A stretch of 64,000 nucleotides of DNA from Streptosporangium carneum (GTDB lineage Bacteria > Actinomycetota > Actinomycetes > Streptosporangiales > Streptosporangiaceae): NCBI RefSeq assembly GCF_027922005.1, contig NZ_BSEV01000005.1:327278-391277 (forward strand), given 5' to 3'. Under the pieces are notes generated by a model. The model did not search any database and was not told where the DNA came from. It was given only the letters and a program-made list of their open reading frames with translations. The position numbers and the translations under genes are program-made. Position 1 is the stretch's first letter. Each line of letters starts with the position of its first letter. This document shows positions 17,001 through 25,883 of the stretch, in pieces.

Positions 17001-20000
17001 TCCCAGGCGCACCCCGCCGGGGTGATCACGACGTTCACCTACGACGGGGTGGGCCGCCTGCTGGCCCGGACCGGGGCCGGCGTGAAGAACGAGGTCACCG
17101 ACGTCACCCACACCGCCAAAGTGACCTTCACCTACGACGCGGACGGTAACAGGCTCACCGAGAGCCTGGCCGATCTGACCGGTGGTGATCCGGTGCGTAC
17201 CATCACCTACGCCTATGACACCCACGGCCGGGTGGAGACGGTCACCGACCCTGAGAACGGGGTGACCCGCTCCGCCTGGGACGAGACAGGTGCACAGGTC
17301 TCGGCGACCGACCCGATGGGGACTGTGACGACGTTCGGCTACTCCAAGCGCGGTGAGCCGATCACCACGACGCTGAAGAACTGGACCGGCAGCCCGCTCA
17401 ATCCGAGTCCCGCCCAGGACGTGGTGCTGGAGTCCAACGCCTATGACCCCGGGGGCAGGCTGGACAGCCGGGTGGACGCGATGGGGCGCAAGACCTCCTA
17501 CACCTACTTCACTGACAACCGCCTGTCGCAGGTGATCGCCGACGACGTCCGGCTCAACGGCTTCACCACTCCCACGGATGTAGTGCTGACCGACAACACC
17601 TACGACGCCGCGGGCAATCTCACCAGACAGATCGCGGGTGGCGGCAAGACCACCATCGACTACGCCTACGACGCCGCGAGCAGGAAGACCTCCAGCACGC
17701 TCGATCCCGCCACGCTCAAGCGCAAGACCGCCTACGTTTACGACGCGGCCGACAATGTCACCCGTGAGACCTTCACAGGTGCGGGAACCACACGCACCGA
17801 GACCACCGACTACGTTCACAACGCCCTGGGGGAGGTGACACGGCAGACGGTGGAGAACGGCACTGACGACCTGGTCTCCACCTGGACCTATGACGACCGG
17901 GGGCTGCTCACCTCGGCGACTGATCCACGGGGCAACGCCTCCGGCGCCACCGCGGCCGACTTCACCATCACGATGCGTTACGACATGGCCGGGCAGCTGG
18001 TGGAGTCGAAGTCCCCACAGGTGAAGATCGAAAAGAGCGGCACAGCTGCCGTCGACGGCAGGCCCACGATGAGGTACGGCTACAACAGCGAGGGTCTACG
18101 CACCCAATCGGTGGACGCCGAGGGGCGTGTCATCACCTCGGCTTTCGACAAGGCTGGACGCCTGGTCTCAAGCAGCTCGCCGTCCTACAGTCCTCCGGGC
18201 GGGACCGCGGTCATCCCGGAGATCAGCTACGGCTATGACGCGGCGGGCCGCTTGACCACGGCCACCGACGAGCGGGGATACGCCACCACGACGCAGTACG
18301 ACGCGCTTGGCAACCCCGTGCGGGTGACCGACCCCGGTGCCTCGGGGCCCGCTGGTGTCTGGGTCTCGGAGTTCGACCTGTTGGGGGAAACCCTCGCCAC
18401 GGTGGACCCCACCGGTGCCCGGAGCGAGGCGACCTATGACGACCTCGGTCGTAAGATCACCCAGACGCAGATCGAGCGTAAGCCGACCACTGCGGTGCTG
18501 ACCACGACGATGACCTACGACGCCGCGAGCCGTCTCACCAAGCGCGTCGTGCCGGGCAACAAGACCACCAGTTTCAAGGTCAACGCCGTCGGCGAGGTTA
18601 CGGAGATCACCGACCCCTTGCTCCACAGCGCCACTGCCGACTACGACATCCTCGGCCGGGCGACGAAGGCGACCGATCCGTTGGGCAACGCCTCCGAAGC
18701 CGAGTACGACCTGGCTGGGCGCAAGACCGCCATCAAGAGCCGCGACAGTGCTGGGGCGACGGTGCGTACCGTCAACTTCGGTTATGACGCGGTGGGCAAC
18801 CCGACCAGCACCACCTCCGGCGAGGGGCACGTCATCCACCGCGAATTCGACGCACTGAGCCGGTTGACCTCACTGATCGAGCCGGTCACGGCAAGCAAGT
18901 CGATCACCACGACGTTCGGCTACGACGCCACCGGGGCGCGTACCCGTCTGACCGACGGCCGCGGCAACGTCACCTGGACCACCTACAACACTCTCGGTCT
19001 GGCCGAAACGATCGTCGAACCGGCCACCACCGCCCATCCGGCCGTGGCTGACCGGACCTGGACCACCGTCTACGACGTCGCCGGGAACCCGGTCGCCAAC
19101 CTGCAACCGGGCGGGGTACGCATCGACCGGACCTTCAACCCGCTCGGCCAGATGCTCAAGCAAACCGGAACCGGCGCTTCGGTCGCCACCCCGGAGCGCA
19201 CCTACACCTACGACCTTGCGGGCCGTACCACGGCGATCGGCGACTACACCCTCGAATACAACGACCGGAGCCTGCTGACCAAGTTGTCCAAGGCCACCGC
19301 CCCGGTGGCCACCTACGCCTACGACAACCGAGGCAATCCCACCCAGCGCGTCGACCCGACTGGTACCGCCACCTTCACCTGGGACGACGCCAGTCAGCTG
19401 AAAACCGCCAGCGACCCGGTGGCCGGGCGCACCTGGACCTACGACTACGACCACGCCGGCCGGCTGACCAGCCAGACCTCCAGCGGGACGGCCAACAGCC
19501 AGACCTACACCTACGACGCCGTCAACCGGCCCACCTCCCACACCTTGAAGAACGGCTCCGGCACTGAGCTGGCGAAGATCGTCTACGGGTGGGACAAGGA
19601 CGACAACCTCACCACCAAGACCACCACCGGCACCGCTGGAGCCGGCACCAACGCCTACGGTTATGACCGTTCCGGACGGCTGACCTCCTGGACCGCTCCG
19701 GGCGGCGCGACCACCGACTATGAGTGGGACGACGCGGGAAACCGCACCAAGGCCGGCTCCAAGACCTTCGCCTACGACGAACGCAACCGCCTGCTGTCCG
19801 GGGACGGGGTCGATTACACCTATACCCCGCGCGGCACCGTGGCGACCGAGACCAAGAACGGCGTCACCAAGAACCTGGCCTTCGACGCCTTCGACCGGCT
19901 CATCTCCGATGGGGACGCCACCTACGGCTACGACGCACTCGACCGCCTCACCTCCCGCACCAAGGGCACCGACCAGCGGCGCTATGTCTACTCCGGCCTG

Positions 20001-21965
20001 GAGAACGACATCGCGGTCATCACTGACGGCGTTGGAGCCGTCCAGGCCAAGTACGGCCGGGATCCGTTCGGCGGCCTGCTCGGCCTGCAGGAGAACGGAA
20101 CCACCGCACTCGGCGTGATGAGCGACCTGCATGGCGACGTCGTGGGGACCTTCTCCGGAACCGCGCTGGTCGACTCGACCGCCTACGACCCCTTCGGCCA
20201 GATCACTCACCAGACCGGCACCCAACGATCCCTCGGCTACCAGGGCGAGTACACCGACCCGGACACCGGCAAGGTCAACATGCACGCCCGCTGGTACCAG
20301 CCAGGCACCGGGAACTTCGCCTCCCGGGACGACTGGACTCTCAAACCCGATCCGTCAATCCAGGCCAACCGCTACGGATACGCCAACGGCAGCCCGCTGG
20401 TCTACACCGACCCCAGCGGACACAATCCTTTCTGCGACTGGCCGTGGCACCCTGCCTGTCCAATGGATTCAACAGCGGACGACGATGTCGCCAAGGGACC
20501 TTGCAAAAGCAATATGGACCCGCGTCCGCAGTGCGACGGTAACGAGCTGAAGGGGAGCACCGGCAGCGCCCCTACCGGCAAAAATGGTGCGAAAGGGACC
20601 GGCAACGGCGAAACCACCAACAAAAACGGCGCCAAGGGAACGGTCGGGACCGCTCCGACGGGAAAAAAGAACCCCTGTCACAACTGTGGCAATTCTGGCC
20701 CCAAGAATCCAGGGCCGAAGAAGCCGGGGCCGAAGAAGCCGGGACCTGAGAAGCCCGGACCATACAGGCCGGACGTTGACCCGAACAGCAAAACATTCAA
20801 GGACGACCCGAACAACGCGACGAGGGATCGCGGCCCCGGAGCAGACCGGACTGCGCGAGACTGGAATGACATCCTATGCACTTATGGGCCGTGCACGGGG
20901 AGCCATACCGGTCACCGCGGTATTGACATCATCGACGATGGCGGCGGTGAATGGGATCGCTTCTGTGCGGTGTGCCTGGTCGGGGTCATCGTCCCTGTGA
21001 TAACGGAAATCGGAAGCGTTCCCGTTGGCGTTGTCTCTGTCATCGCAGGACCCGTCGGCGTCATATTGGACCTCCCGACACCTCCAGAGCCCCCACTCAA
21101 CTCTCCTGATCCCCCGACGTCTTCGAAGTGCCCGCCTGCAGGCAACAGTTTCGTCCCCGGAACCCGCGTGCTGATGGCCGACGGAACACGAAAGCCGATC
21201 GAGGAGGTCAGGGTCGGAGATCAGGTGATCGCCGCCGACCCGGAGTCGGGGCAGGTCGCTGCGAAACCGGTCACTCACCTGATCGTCGGTGACGGTGAGA
21301 AGCACCTGATCCGTGTCGTCGTGGGGCCCATCGACGGATCGACCGGGAAAATCGGCGATGTGGCCGCCACGGACGGACATCCGTTCTGGGTGGTCAACCT
21401 CCACCGATGGGTCACGGCGAGCGAACTCCTGCCGGGCATGGTCCTGCGGACCGGCGCCGGCACCTACGTTCAGATCACCGCGCTGAAGAAGTGGACCGCT
21501 CACCAGCGTGTCTACAACCTGACGGTCGACGGCATCCACACCTACCATGTCGCCGCCGGCGGCCAGACGGTTCTCGTCCACAACGCGAATCCGTGCGAAG
21601 AGGGCTGGACGCCCGACGAGAACTACTCGCCGAAGGAAATCGCGGATCGAAGGGCCGAGGCCGAGAAATTCTACAAGGTGCCTCAGGATATTCACGATAT
21701 CGTGAAGAAAATCCTCGATGATCCAAACTATAGGCAGCGGGTGACCGGCCCCGCCAATAATCGTCAGCCTGACTTCTATCGGGGAGGTAATTCCCGTGCT
21801 GGTAGGAGGTGGACGGACTCGAAGATTTATGACAACGGTAATTCGCAGAGTCAGGCCCGAGTTCTCGTCGATCGGGAAGGAAATATAGCGTATATCGGAC
21901 GAACGAAAGACGGTGTCCACAACTATGACCAGGTAATTCCCTACCCGTGGGCAAAAGTGCGGTGA
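14028..21965 (+). CDS. RHS/YD-repeat polymorphic toxin with CBM, LamG, HINT and C-terminal toxin
   Basis: A 2645-residue secreted toxin of the RHS/WapA class. Residues 1-36 are a signal peptide. About 100-152 is a CBM5/12-like module (YNSVTLYEAGAVVAYSGHVW, aromatic-rich). A DUF6531-like RHS entry segment lies near 300-390, and a LamG/concanavalin-type domain at about 494-721 (GPLGYWRLNETTGTEAADSG). Dozens of YD repeats run from 735 to 2040. The RHS core (DPFGGLLGLQ, then YTDPDTGKVNMHARWYQPGT and ANRYGYANGSPLVYTDPSGH) ends near 2135. A low-complexity Gly/Lys/Pro linker with PGPKKPG repeats leads to a pretoxin-HINT protease (SFVPGTRVLMADGTRKPIEE to TVLVHN, about 2368-2521). The last 124 residues are the toxin; I do not recognise its family. 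Confidence 0.93.
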   Translation: MRRTLSWPNSVRWVFLLTLAILPGLVQISALPAPAATGKVLSAQPPDTPDQLSRTAAGLPSLVSEKATATSVKVSASLTRKFSRPKGALPVEVRTLTFTDYCSAYPAYNSVTLYEAGAVVAYSGHVWTARVQSVGQTPGGGFGGYWIDGGVCPPPPDPDPTGQPPSVTQLFPTDQLLVDSRTPLLTAEGHSNDDDYPVQFTFKICDNENMTGSGCQSSGELAEDVMVWRVPASHKLAWSKQYWWTVKVKDAHSGATTTSGKWTFTTGVRQPAITSQLAARGVNGQEFQQLAGNYTTTATDASVTSAGPPLSIVRSYNSLDPRRDGLFGAGWSTRFDMKVLPETGGVVDTLLVTYPDGQQVRFAANGDGTFQPPPGMYATLGEVSGGGWRLMDKSSTIYLFDAQGRLTKISDAHNRALELERATDGKLTKVSAPGGRYLTFAWTGGHVTSVSTPPVDGAALTWTYTYVGDQLTGVCAPVAAPNCTAIEYGTGSLYRSSVLNSGPLGYWRLNETTGTEAADSGNGAGVAHYSDATLGQPGALSGTADKAASFNGEASLSLPTDDLNRLRGTASFETWFKTGGSGIVMQLGSFLDGWTYREQGMLYVGTDGKLRGQLRTRQGATPIAPITSAAAVNNNAWHHVVLTLTETEQRMYLDGQQVGVLTGAPSTDRVDSATVAAGEIIGTWPAVPTSKALPYTGQIDEVALYDHPLTLQEAQAHYAARTSAPYELTKLTQPSGRVWAVNTYDAATDRLKTHTDQNGGLWKIGTRVYDANTGLATFTVTDPKNESLKYVHDAWRGYRLVSRTDQLLKVTSYRYDTGGFLTKTTDPNNNTVEQVNDARGNVTAVKTCRAAGNCQTAYHSYYRNSADEFDPRNDQVTATRDARSSGATDNTYATVSEYTAHGELAKQTTPATSDFPTGRSDIFTYTDGTESAVGGGTTPAGLPKSSKNAKNEETTYRYTAAGDLAEQTSPSGLVIEFTHDAVGQVISRKEISQAHPAGVITTFTYDGVGRLLARTGAGVKNEVTDVTHTAKVTFTYDADGNRLTESLADLTGGDPVRTITYAYDTHGRVETVTDPENGVTRSAWDETGAQVSATDPMGTVTTFGYSKRGEPITTTLKNWTGSPLNPSPAQDVVLESNAYDPGGRLDSRVDAMGRKTSYTYFTDNRLSQVIADDVRLNGFTTPTDVVLTDNTYDAAGNLTRQIAGGGKTTIDYAYDAASRKTSSTLDPATLKRKTAYVYDAADNVTRETFTGAGTTRTETTDYVHNALGEVTRQTVENGTDDLVSTWTYDDRGLLTSATDPRGNASGATAADFTITMRYDMAGQLVESKSPQVKIEKSGTAAVDGRPTMRYGYNSEGLRTQSVDAEGRVITSAFDKAGRLVSSSSPSYSPPGGTAVIPEISYGYDAAGRLTTATDERGYATTTQYDALGNPVRVTDPGASGPAGVWVSEFDLLGETLATVDPTGARSEATYDDLGRKITQTQIERKPTTAVLTTTMTYDAASRLTKRVVPGNKTTSFKVNAVGEVTEITDPLLHSATADYDILGRATKATDPLGNASEAEYDLAGRKTAIKSRDSAGATVRTVNFGYDAVGNPTSTTSGEGHVIHREFDALSRLTSLIEPVTASKSITTTFGYDATGARTRLTDGRGNVTWTTYNTLGLAETIVEPATTAHPAVADRTWTTVYDVAGNPVANLQPGGVRIDRTFNPLGQMLKQTGTGASVATPERTYTYDLAGRTTAIGDYTLEYNDRSLLTKLSKATAPVATYAYDNRGNPTQRVDPTGTATFTWDDASQLKTASDPVAGRTWTYDYDHAGRLTSQTSSGTANSQTYTYDAVNRPTSHTLKNGSGTELAKIVYGWDKDDNLTTKTTTGTAGAGTNAYGYDRSGRLTSWTAPGGATTDYEWDDAGNRTKAGSKTFAYDERNRLLSGDGVDYTYTPRGTVATETKNGVTKNLAFDAFDRLISDGDATYGYDALDRLTSRTKGTDQRRYVYSGLENDIAVITDGVGAVQAKYGRDPFGGLLGLQENGTTALGVMSDLHGDVVGTFSGTALVDSTAYDPFGQITHQTGTQRSLGYQGEYTDPDTGKVNMHARWYQPGTGNFASRDDWTLKPDPSIQANRYGYANGSPLVYTDPSGHNPFCDWPWHPACPMDSTADDDVAKGPCKSNMDPRPQCDGNELKGSTGSAPTGKNGAKGTGNGETTNKNGAKGTVGTAPTGKKNPCHNCGNSGPKNPGPKKPGPKKPGPEKPGPYRPDVDPNSKTFKDDPNNATRDRGPGADRTARDWNDILCTYGPCTGSHTGHRGIDIIDDGGGEWDRFCAVCLVGVIVPVITEIGSVPVGVVSVIAGPVGVILDLPTPPEPPLNSPDPPTSSKCPPAGNSFVPGTRVLMADGTRKPIEEVRVGDQVIAADPESGQVAAKPVTHLIVGDGEKHLIRVVVGPIDGSTGKIGDVAATDGHPFWVVNLHRWVTASELLPGMVLRTGAGTYVQITALKKWTAHQRVYNLTVDGIHTYHVAAGGQTVLVHNANPCEEGWTPDENYSPKEIADRRAEAEKFYKVPQDIHDIVKKILDDPNYRQRVTGPANNRQPDFYRGGNSRAGRRWTDSKIYDNGNSQSQARVLVDREGNIAYIGRTKDGVHNYDQVIPYPWAKVR

Positions 21966-22069
21966 TATAGTTACCGGGTGGTGAAGTTCTCTGGAGTGAC
22001 GCAGGTGAAAGGGTATTTTTCCTGCGTCACTCCGGAAGCATTGAAAGTTTCGGTCGTCAGGGGTGCGAT

Positions 22070-22660
22070 ATGAAAGAAAGTGTTATCGAAGCCTCGTTGG
22101 CTGAGGCGGGATTGATTTTCATGGGCATGGTTGCCATCTCTGATCCGCTCATTCCGCCGGATCTTGCGACCCGCGCCAGCAGTTGTTTCTCGGAGGAGCT
22201 GACTCTTGCTGAGTCGGTGTATCTGGACGACCCCCTCCTGCTGGAGAAGGCGAATCGTGAATGGTATCGGATGTCTCGGGAAGGCGGGCTGTTCGGGGAG
22301 GGGGAGAGGAAGTTTCTGGTGGCCGTTAACTGTGCTGACGGCGACTCGCCCCAGATTTGGTGGTGGGCGAAAGCCGAACTGTCGGATCCGTGGGACATCA
22401 TGGGTGCTGGAGCGGCCTCGGGTGCTCTCGGTGCTGCTCACTCTTACCCGGGGTTCGTCATGCTCTCTCTCGATGGAGATGTGATTGTTCGAGGAGACAG
22501 GGGCGAGGTGTCCATAGACCTGACTGTGGTGCGCGAACCTCATCGTCTCCCGATTTTTCTACGGCACGGTGAATGGTTGGCCGCGTGGCCTGATACTGAT
22601 GAGTTCACGCGTGCCGCGCTCAAGCGATGGCTGGAAAAAGCCAGAAGTCGGGAGCTCTGA
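22070..22660 (+). CDS. Candidate immunity protein for the RHS toxin
   Basis: A 196-residue protein in the slot where polymorphic toxins keep their immunity gene: same strand, 104 bp after the toxin stop. It has no signal peptide or convincing membrane span, which fits cytoplasmic protection. No family is recognised. Features are an acidic N-terminal half with several Trp (IWWWAKAELSDPWDIMGAGA), a Gly/Ala-rich turn region, and an Arg/Lys-rich C-terminus. AGGGGTG precedes ATG 22070. Codon use is less GC-rich than in flanking housekeeping genes. The function is inferred from position only. Confidence 0.65.
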   Translation: MKESVIEASLAEAGLIFMGMVAISDPLIPPDLATRASSCFSEELTLAESVYLDDPLLLEKANREWYRMSREGGLFGEGERKFLVAVNCADGDSPQIWWWAKAELSDPWDIMGAGAASGALGAAHSYPGFVMLSLDGDVIVRGDRGEVSIDLTVVREPHRLPIFLRHGEWLAAWPDTDEFTRAALKRWLEKARSREL

Positions 22661-22696
22661 AGAGAGAAGGCGTCCGACCTCTGCCGAGATAGAGGT

Positions 22697-22715
22697 GAAC
22701 TCACTATAAGAGTTC
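22697..22715 (+). terminator. Small hairpin after candidate immunity gene
   Basis: GAACTC (22697-22702) and GAGTTC (22710-22715) pair around ACTATAA, 37 bases after the stop at 22660. It is a weak terminator candidate. Confidence 0.35.
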
Positions 22716-22728
22716 GCCGTGTCACCCG

Positions 22729-22753
22729 ATGCTCAACATACTCTGTAAAGGCG
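22729..22753. repeat. Right copy of repeat bracketing the RHS block
   Basis: ATGCTCAACATACTCTGTAA and the next five bases match the word at 13454-13478 with three mismatches. The 9.3 kb between the copies contains only the RHS toxin and the candidate immunity gene. Confidence 0.6.
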
Positions 22754-22875
22754 AGGTGTCACCGATCGCCACGGATCAGCGTTGTCTCTTCGAAGCCGCA
22801 ACCGCGTCACGGCTCGTAGCAAGCCGTTCATAGATCACATGTGCAACGAAGACGTGTTCGGCCACCACGTAGAAG

Positions 22876-22917
22876 CCGCGTCATGCGGATGCGGACAAGA
22901 GTTTCCGTATGACGCGG
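22876..22917. terminator. Bidirectional hairpin between converging genes
   Basis: CCGCGTCATGCGGA (22876-22889) pairs with TCCGTATGACGCGG (22904-22917) over 14 bp with one G-T wobble and a 14-nt loop. It lies 14 bp beyond the end of the leftward hydrolase gene (22931) and can serve both directions. Confidence 0.65.
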
Positions 22918-22930
22918 CGGTGTTCCGGTG

Positions 22931-23941
22931 TCATCCAGGCCAAGGACCCCTAGAGCGGATGGGGCAGTTCTTCGGGGGAGACGGTGCCGTGGTCGTCCCA
23001 TGGAAGAACTCGGTGACGATCAGGGCGAGGGCGGCCGGGGTGAAACGGTGGGTCTGGCCCTCCAGCGTTCGGCGGCGGGCGTTGGGCAGGACGTCGGTGA
23101 GGGCCTGGACGGCGTTGCGTTGCCAGGCGGGGCTCTCGCCGCCGTCCATGACCAGGGTGGGGGCGGTGACGGAGGCGAAGCGCGCGAGCGCCGAGGGGGT
23201 TCCGCGCTGGGTGTCGCCCATGATCTGCCCGTCGTAGGCGATCGTGTGCACGACGCCTTCCAGCGCGGGCCACATGGGGTCGTCGCGGATCCCGGCGGCG
23301 GCCTCGGCGGGCAGGCCCACCGCGACGGTCATGAACATCGCGAACGCCTCGGCGCGCCGTCCCCGTGCCACGAGCTCGTCGAACCGCTCGAGGAAGTCGC
23401 CGGGCATCGGCGGCCTGCCGTCGTCGACGACGAACGGCGGTTCGTAACAGGCGAGCCGGGTGATCGCCAGTCCCCGCACCGCCGCCTCCAGGGCGAGGAC
23501 CGCGCCGGACGACTCGCCGAGGACGAAGGCGCTTCCGCCCGCCATGCCGATCAGCGCGTCGAGGTCCTCGATCTCCCGCTCGACCGCGTACGGCGCGGCG
23601 TCCCCGCTCTCACCGCGACCGCGACGGTCATAGGTGATCACCGTGAAGTACGGTGCCAGCAGCGCCGCCAGCTCGGCCCCGGCCTCGTCGATCGCGCGGT
23701 ACACGGTCGCGCCGCCGACGCAGATCAGCGGCGGCCCGTCGCCGACCCGGTCGAAGGCGATGAGCGTCCCGTCGCCCGACCGGACGGTGCCCGCCGCGCT
23801 TCCCACAGCCTCGCTCTCTGCCCGGTTTCCCGCAGGGACGGTGCCCGCCGGGACGGAGTTCTCCGCAGGGACGGTGCTCGCCGTACTCACGGTTGAGGTC
23901 GTCGACGGGGCGTCCGCCGTGCTTTTCGTGGAGTTCGTCAT
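22931..23941 (-). CDS. Alpha/beta hydrolase
   Basis: A 336-residue alpha/beta hydrolase. A low-complexity Ser/Thr/Val/Pro N-terminus (about 1-50) precedes the fold. ITYDRRGRGESGD is the strand-4 signature, GESSG with nucleophile Ser144 is the elbow, and EGQTHRFTP near residue 303 supplies the His. The extended N-terminus may be a mis-set start; a later start would still leave a complete fold. It is the last gene of a leftward operon: the SDR gene ends 10 bp upstream. The substrate is unknown. Confidence 0.85.
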   Translation of the reverse strand: MTNSTKSTADAPSTTSTVSTASTVPAENSVPAGTVPAGNRAESEAVGSAAGTVRSGDGTLIAFDRVGDGPPLICVGGATVYRAIDEAGAELAALLAPYFTVITYDRRGRGESGDAAPYAVEREIEDLDALIGMAGGSAFVLGESSGAVLALEAAVRGLAITRLACYEPPFVVDDGRPPMPGDFLERFDELVARGRRAEAFAMFMTVAVGLPAEAAAGIRDDPMWPALEGVVHTIAYDGQIMGDTQRGTPSALARFASVTAPTLVMDGGESPAWQRNAVQALTDVLPNARRRTLEGQTHRFTPAALALIVTEFFHGTTTAPSPPKNCPIRSRGPWPG

Positions 23942-23950
23942 CGTCGTCCC

Positions 23951-24712
23951 TCAGTCCAGGACCGCGCCGCAGGAGATGTTGACGGCCGCGCCGGTGATCG
24001 TGCGGGCCAGGTCGGAGGCGGCGAAGACGGCCGCGTCGCCGACGTCCTCCAGGGTCGCCGCCCGGCCCAGCAGGGTGTGGCCGACGATGTCGCGCTCGAT
24101 GGCCTCGCGCTGATCGAAACCGGCGGGGATGCTCTCCGGCACGCCGCTGGTCCGCAGGGTGACGACGCGGACGCCGTGTCGTCCCAGCTCCGAGGCGAGC
24201 TGGCGGCGCATGGACTCGACGGCGTCGAACGCGGTCAGCAGGCCTCCCAGGTCGTAGCGGCGGGAGGCGGTCGGGTCGCCCGCGCCGCCGAACGCCAGGA
24301 TCACCCCCGACCGCTGCCGGACCATGTGGCGGGCGGCGGCGCGTGAGGTGAGGAACTTCGAGGTCACGGCGGTCACGACCGGACTCAGGTAGTCCTCCAG
24401 CGACATCTCGATCATCGGTGTGCCCTGCACGTCTCCGTCGGAGATCACGTTGACCGACACGTCGAGGCTTCCCGCCTCGGCGGCGACGGCGTCCGCGTGC
24501 TCGTCGACGGAGCGTTCGTCCAGCGCGTCGACCCGGGCCGTCTCCGCCAGGCCTCCGGCGGCGCGGACCTGGTCGGCGACCCGTTCCAGGGTGGACAGGG
24601 TGCGTCCGGCGAGGAAGACCCGCGCCCCCTCACGGGCGAAGGCGCGGGCGATCGCGCCGCCGACCGATCCGCCCCCGCCGTAGACGATCGCGTTCTTTCC
24701 TTCGAGCAACAT
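23951..24712 (-). CDS. SDR-family protein lacking the usual Tyr-x-x-x-Lys pair
   Basis: A 253-residue Rossmann protein of the short-chain dehydrogenase/reductase family. The nucleotide-binding turn GGGGSVGGAIA is at residues 12-22, and LDVSVNVISDG occupies the NNAG position. The expected YxxxK is not seen: the region reads RRYDLGGLLTAFDAVESMRR, with Gly where Lys belongs. The C-terminal substrate region ends GAAVNISCGAVLD. ATG 24710-24712 follows AGGAGAGAACC. It lies between a SigX5-type sigma factor and a hydrolase in one operon. It may be a non-catalytic or atypical SDR. Confidence 0.82.
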   Translation of the reverse strand: MLLEGKNAIVYGGGGSVGGAIARAFAREGARVFLAGRTLSTLERVADQVRAAGGLAETARVDALDERSVDEHADAVAAEAGSLDVSVNVISDGDVQGTPMIEMSLEDYLSPVVTAVTSKFLTSRAAARHMVRQRSGVILAFGGAGDPTASRRYDLGGLLTAFDAVESMRRQLASELGRHGVRVVTLRTSGVPESIPAGFDQREAIERDIVGHTLLGRAATLEDVGDAAVFAASDLARTITGAAVNISCGAVLD

Positions 24713-24772
24713 GGTTCTCTCCTGCGTGTGCACGGCTCTGTCAGCACGTACAACCCGCACGGGATCCGGAAC

Positions 24773-25834
24773 TCATCGCTCGAGGCCCGATTGCTCGCGG
24801 ATCTCGCGAGGGAGCCCGAACGCGGTGAGGTCGGCCGTCAGGAAGGCGACGACCTCGGCGATCCTCGAGCCCCGCAGGACGAGCAGGTCGAGCCCGGCAG
24901 GGACGTAGGCCGCCCTGGCGTCGTCCCACATGTAGGTGCCGAAGGCGAGCTGTCCGTTGGCGTGGGCGGGCAGGAAGTGCCACCGCCGGGTCATCGGCCC
25001 CTCGGACAGGAAGGCCCTGATGCCCTCGTGCCCCTCGTACCAGGCGGTCAGCGGCGGCATGCTGTACCTGGCGTCGTCGGTCAGCATCGCCACGACGGCC
25101 TCCACGTCGCCGGTCTCCCACGCGGTGGCGTAGCGGTTCGCCAGCCTGCGGACCTCCTCCGCGCCCAGGGAGCCGAGGGCCGCCTGCTGGCTGTCGCCGG
25201 GGAGCCGCTCGTCGAGGGTCCTGCGTGCCCGCTGCAGCGCGCTGTTGACCGACGCGACCGTGGTCTCCAGGAGGTCGGCGACCTCGCGAGCGGAGAAGGC
25301 GAGGACCTCGCGCAGGATCAGGACGGCCCGCTGGCGGGCCGGCAGGTGCTGGAGCGCGGCGACGAAGGCCAGCTCCACCCCCTCACGCGCCACATAGCGG
25401 GCCTCGGGGCCGAGGTCGGCCAGGCCGAGCCTCTCGTCGGGGTACGGCTCCAGCCAGGTGGTCTCGGCGAGCGGGGCGGCGCCCGGGCTGAGATCGGCGG
25501 GCAGCTCCCGGCGGGCCCGGCGCTCGATCAGCGTCAGGCACCGGTTGGTGGCGATGCGGTACAGCCAGGGCCGGATCGACCCGCGATCCTCGAACCGCTC
25601 CAGGCTCCGCCAGGTCCGCGCCAGGGTCTCCTGGACGGCGTCCTCGGCGTCGTGGAGCGAGCCGAGCATCCGGTAGCAGTGCGCCTGGAGCTCGGCACGG
25701 AACGGGCCGACCAGGCGCGCGAAGGCGTCGGGGTCGCCCGACCGCGCGGCCTCCAGCGCTTCTGTTTCGCGTGTGGAGCCACCCGCCCGCGCGGCCTCCA
25801 GCGCCCCTGCTTCGCGTGTGTCGTCCCTGAGCAT
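24773..25834 (-). CDS. ECF sigma factor with C-terminal SnoaL-like domain (SigX5 type)
   Basis: A 353-residue sigma-70 family protein. Region 2 ([20 protein letters not shown]) and region 4 ([20 protein letters not shown]) are clear. A SnoaL/NTF2-like extension follows at about 215-340 ([20 protein letters not shown]). This fusion is typical of the TIGR02960/SigX5 group, whose extension replaces a separate anti-sigma factor. The first 30 residues contain a duplicated segment (ALEAARAGG, then ALEAARSGD). Start ATG 25832-25834 has only a weak ribosome site. It leads an operon with the SDR and hydrolase genes. Confidence 0.88.
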   Translation of the reverse strand: MLRDDTREAGALEAARAGGSTRETEALEAARSGDPDAFARLVGPFRAELQAHCYRMLGSLHDAEDAVQETLARTWRSLERFEDRGSIRPWLYRIATNRCLTLIERRARRELPADLSPGAAPLAETTWLEPYPDERLGLADLGPEARYVAREGVELAFVAALQHLPARQRAVLILREVLAFSAREVADLLETTVASVNSALQRARRTLDERLPGDSQQAALGSLGAEEVRRLANRYATAWETGDVEAVVAMLTDDARYSMPPLTAWYEGHEGIRAFLSEGPMTRRWHFLPAHANGQLAFGTYMWDDARAAYVPAGLDLLVLRGSRIAEVVAFLTADLTAFGLPREIREQSGLER

Positions 25835-25883
25835 CCGCGACCCCGTCCGTCTCGATGTCCTCCGGAAGGTCCCGACGAGGGGG

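Noticed and set aside
14076..17819. 1247-residue open frame antisense to the RHS gene
   Set aside because: It mirrors the YD repeats of the real gene, has an implausible Gly/Val/Arg/His composition and no domain; high GC keeps the antisense frame open.
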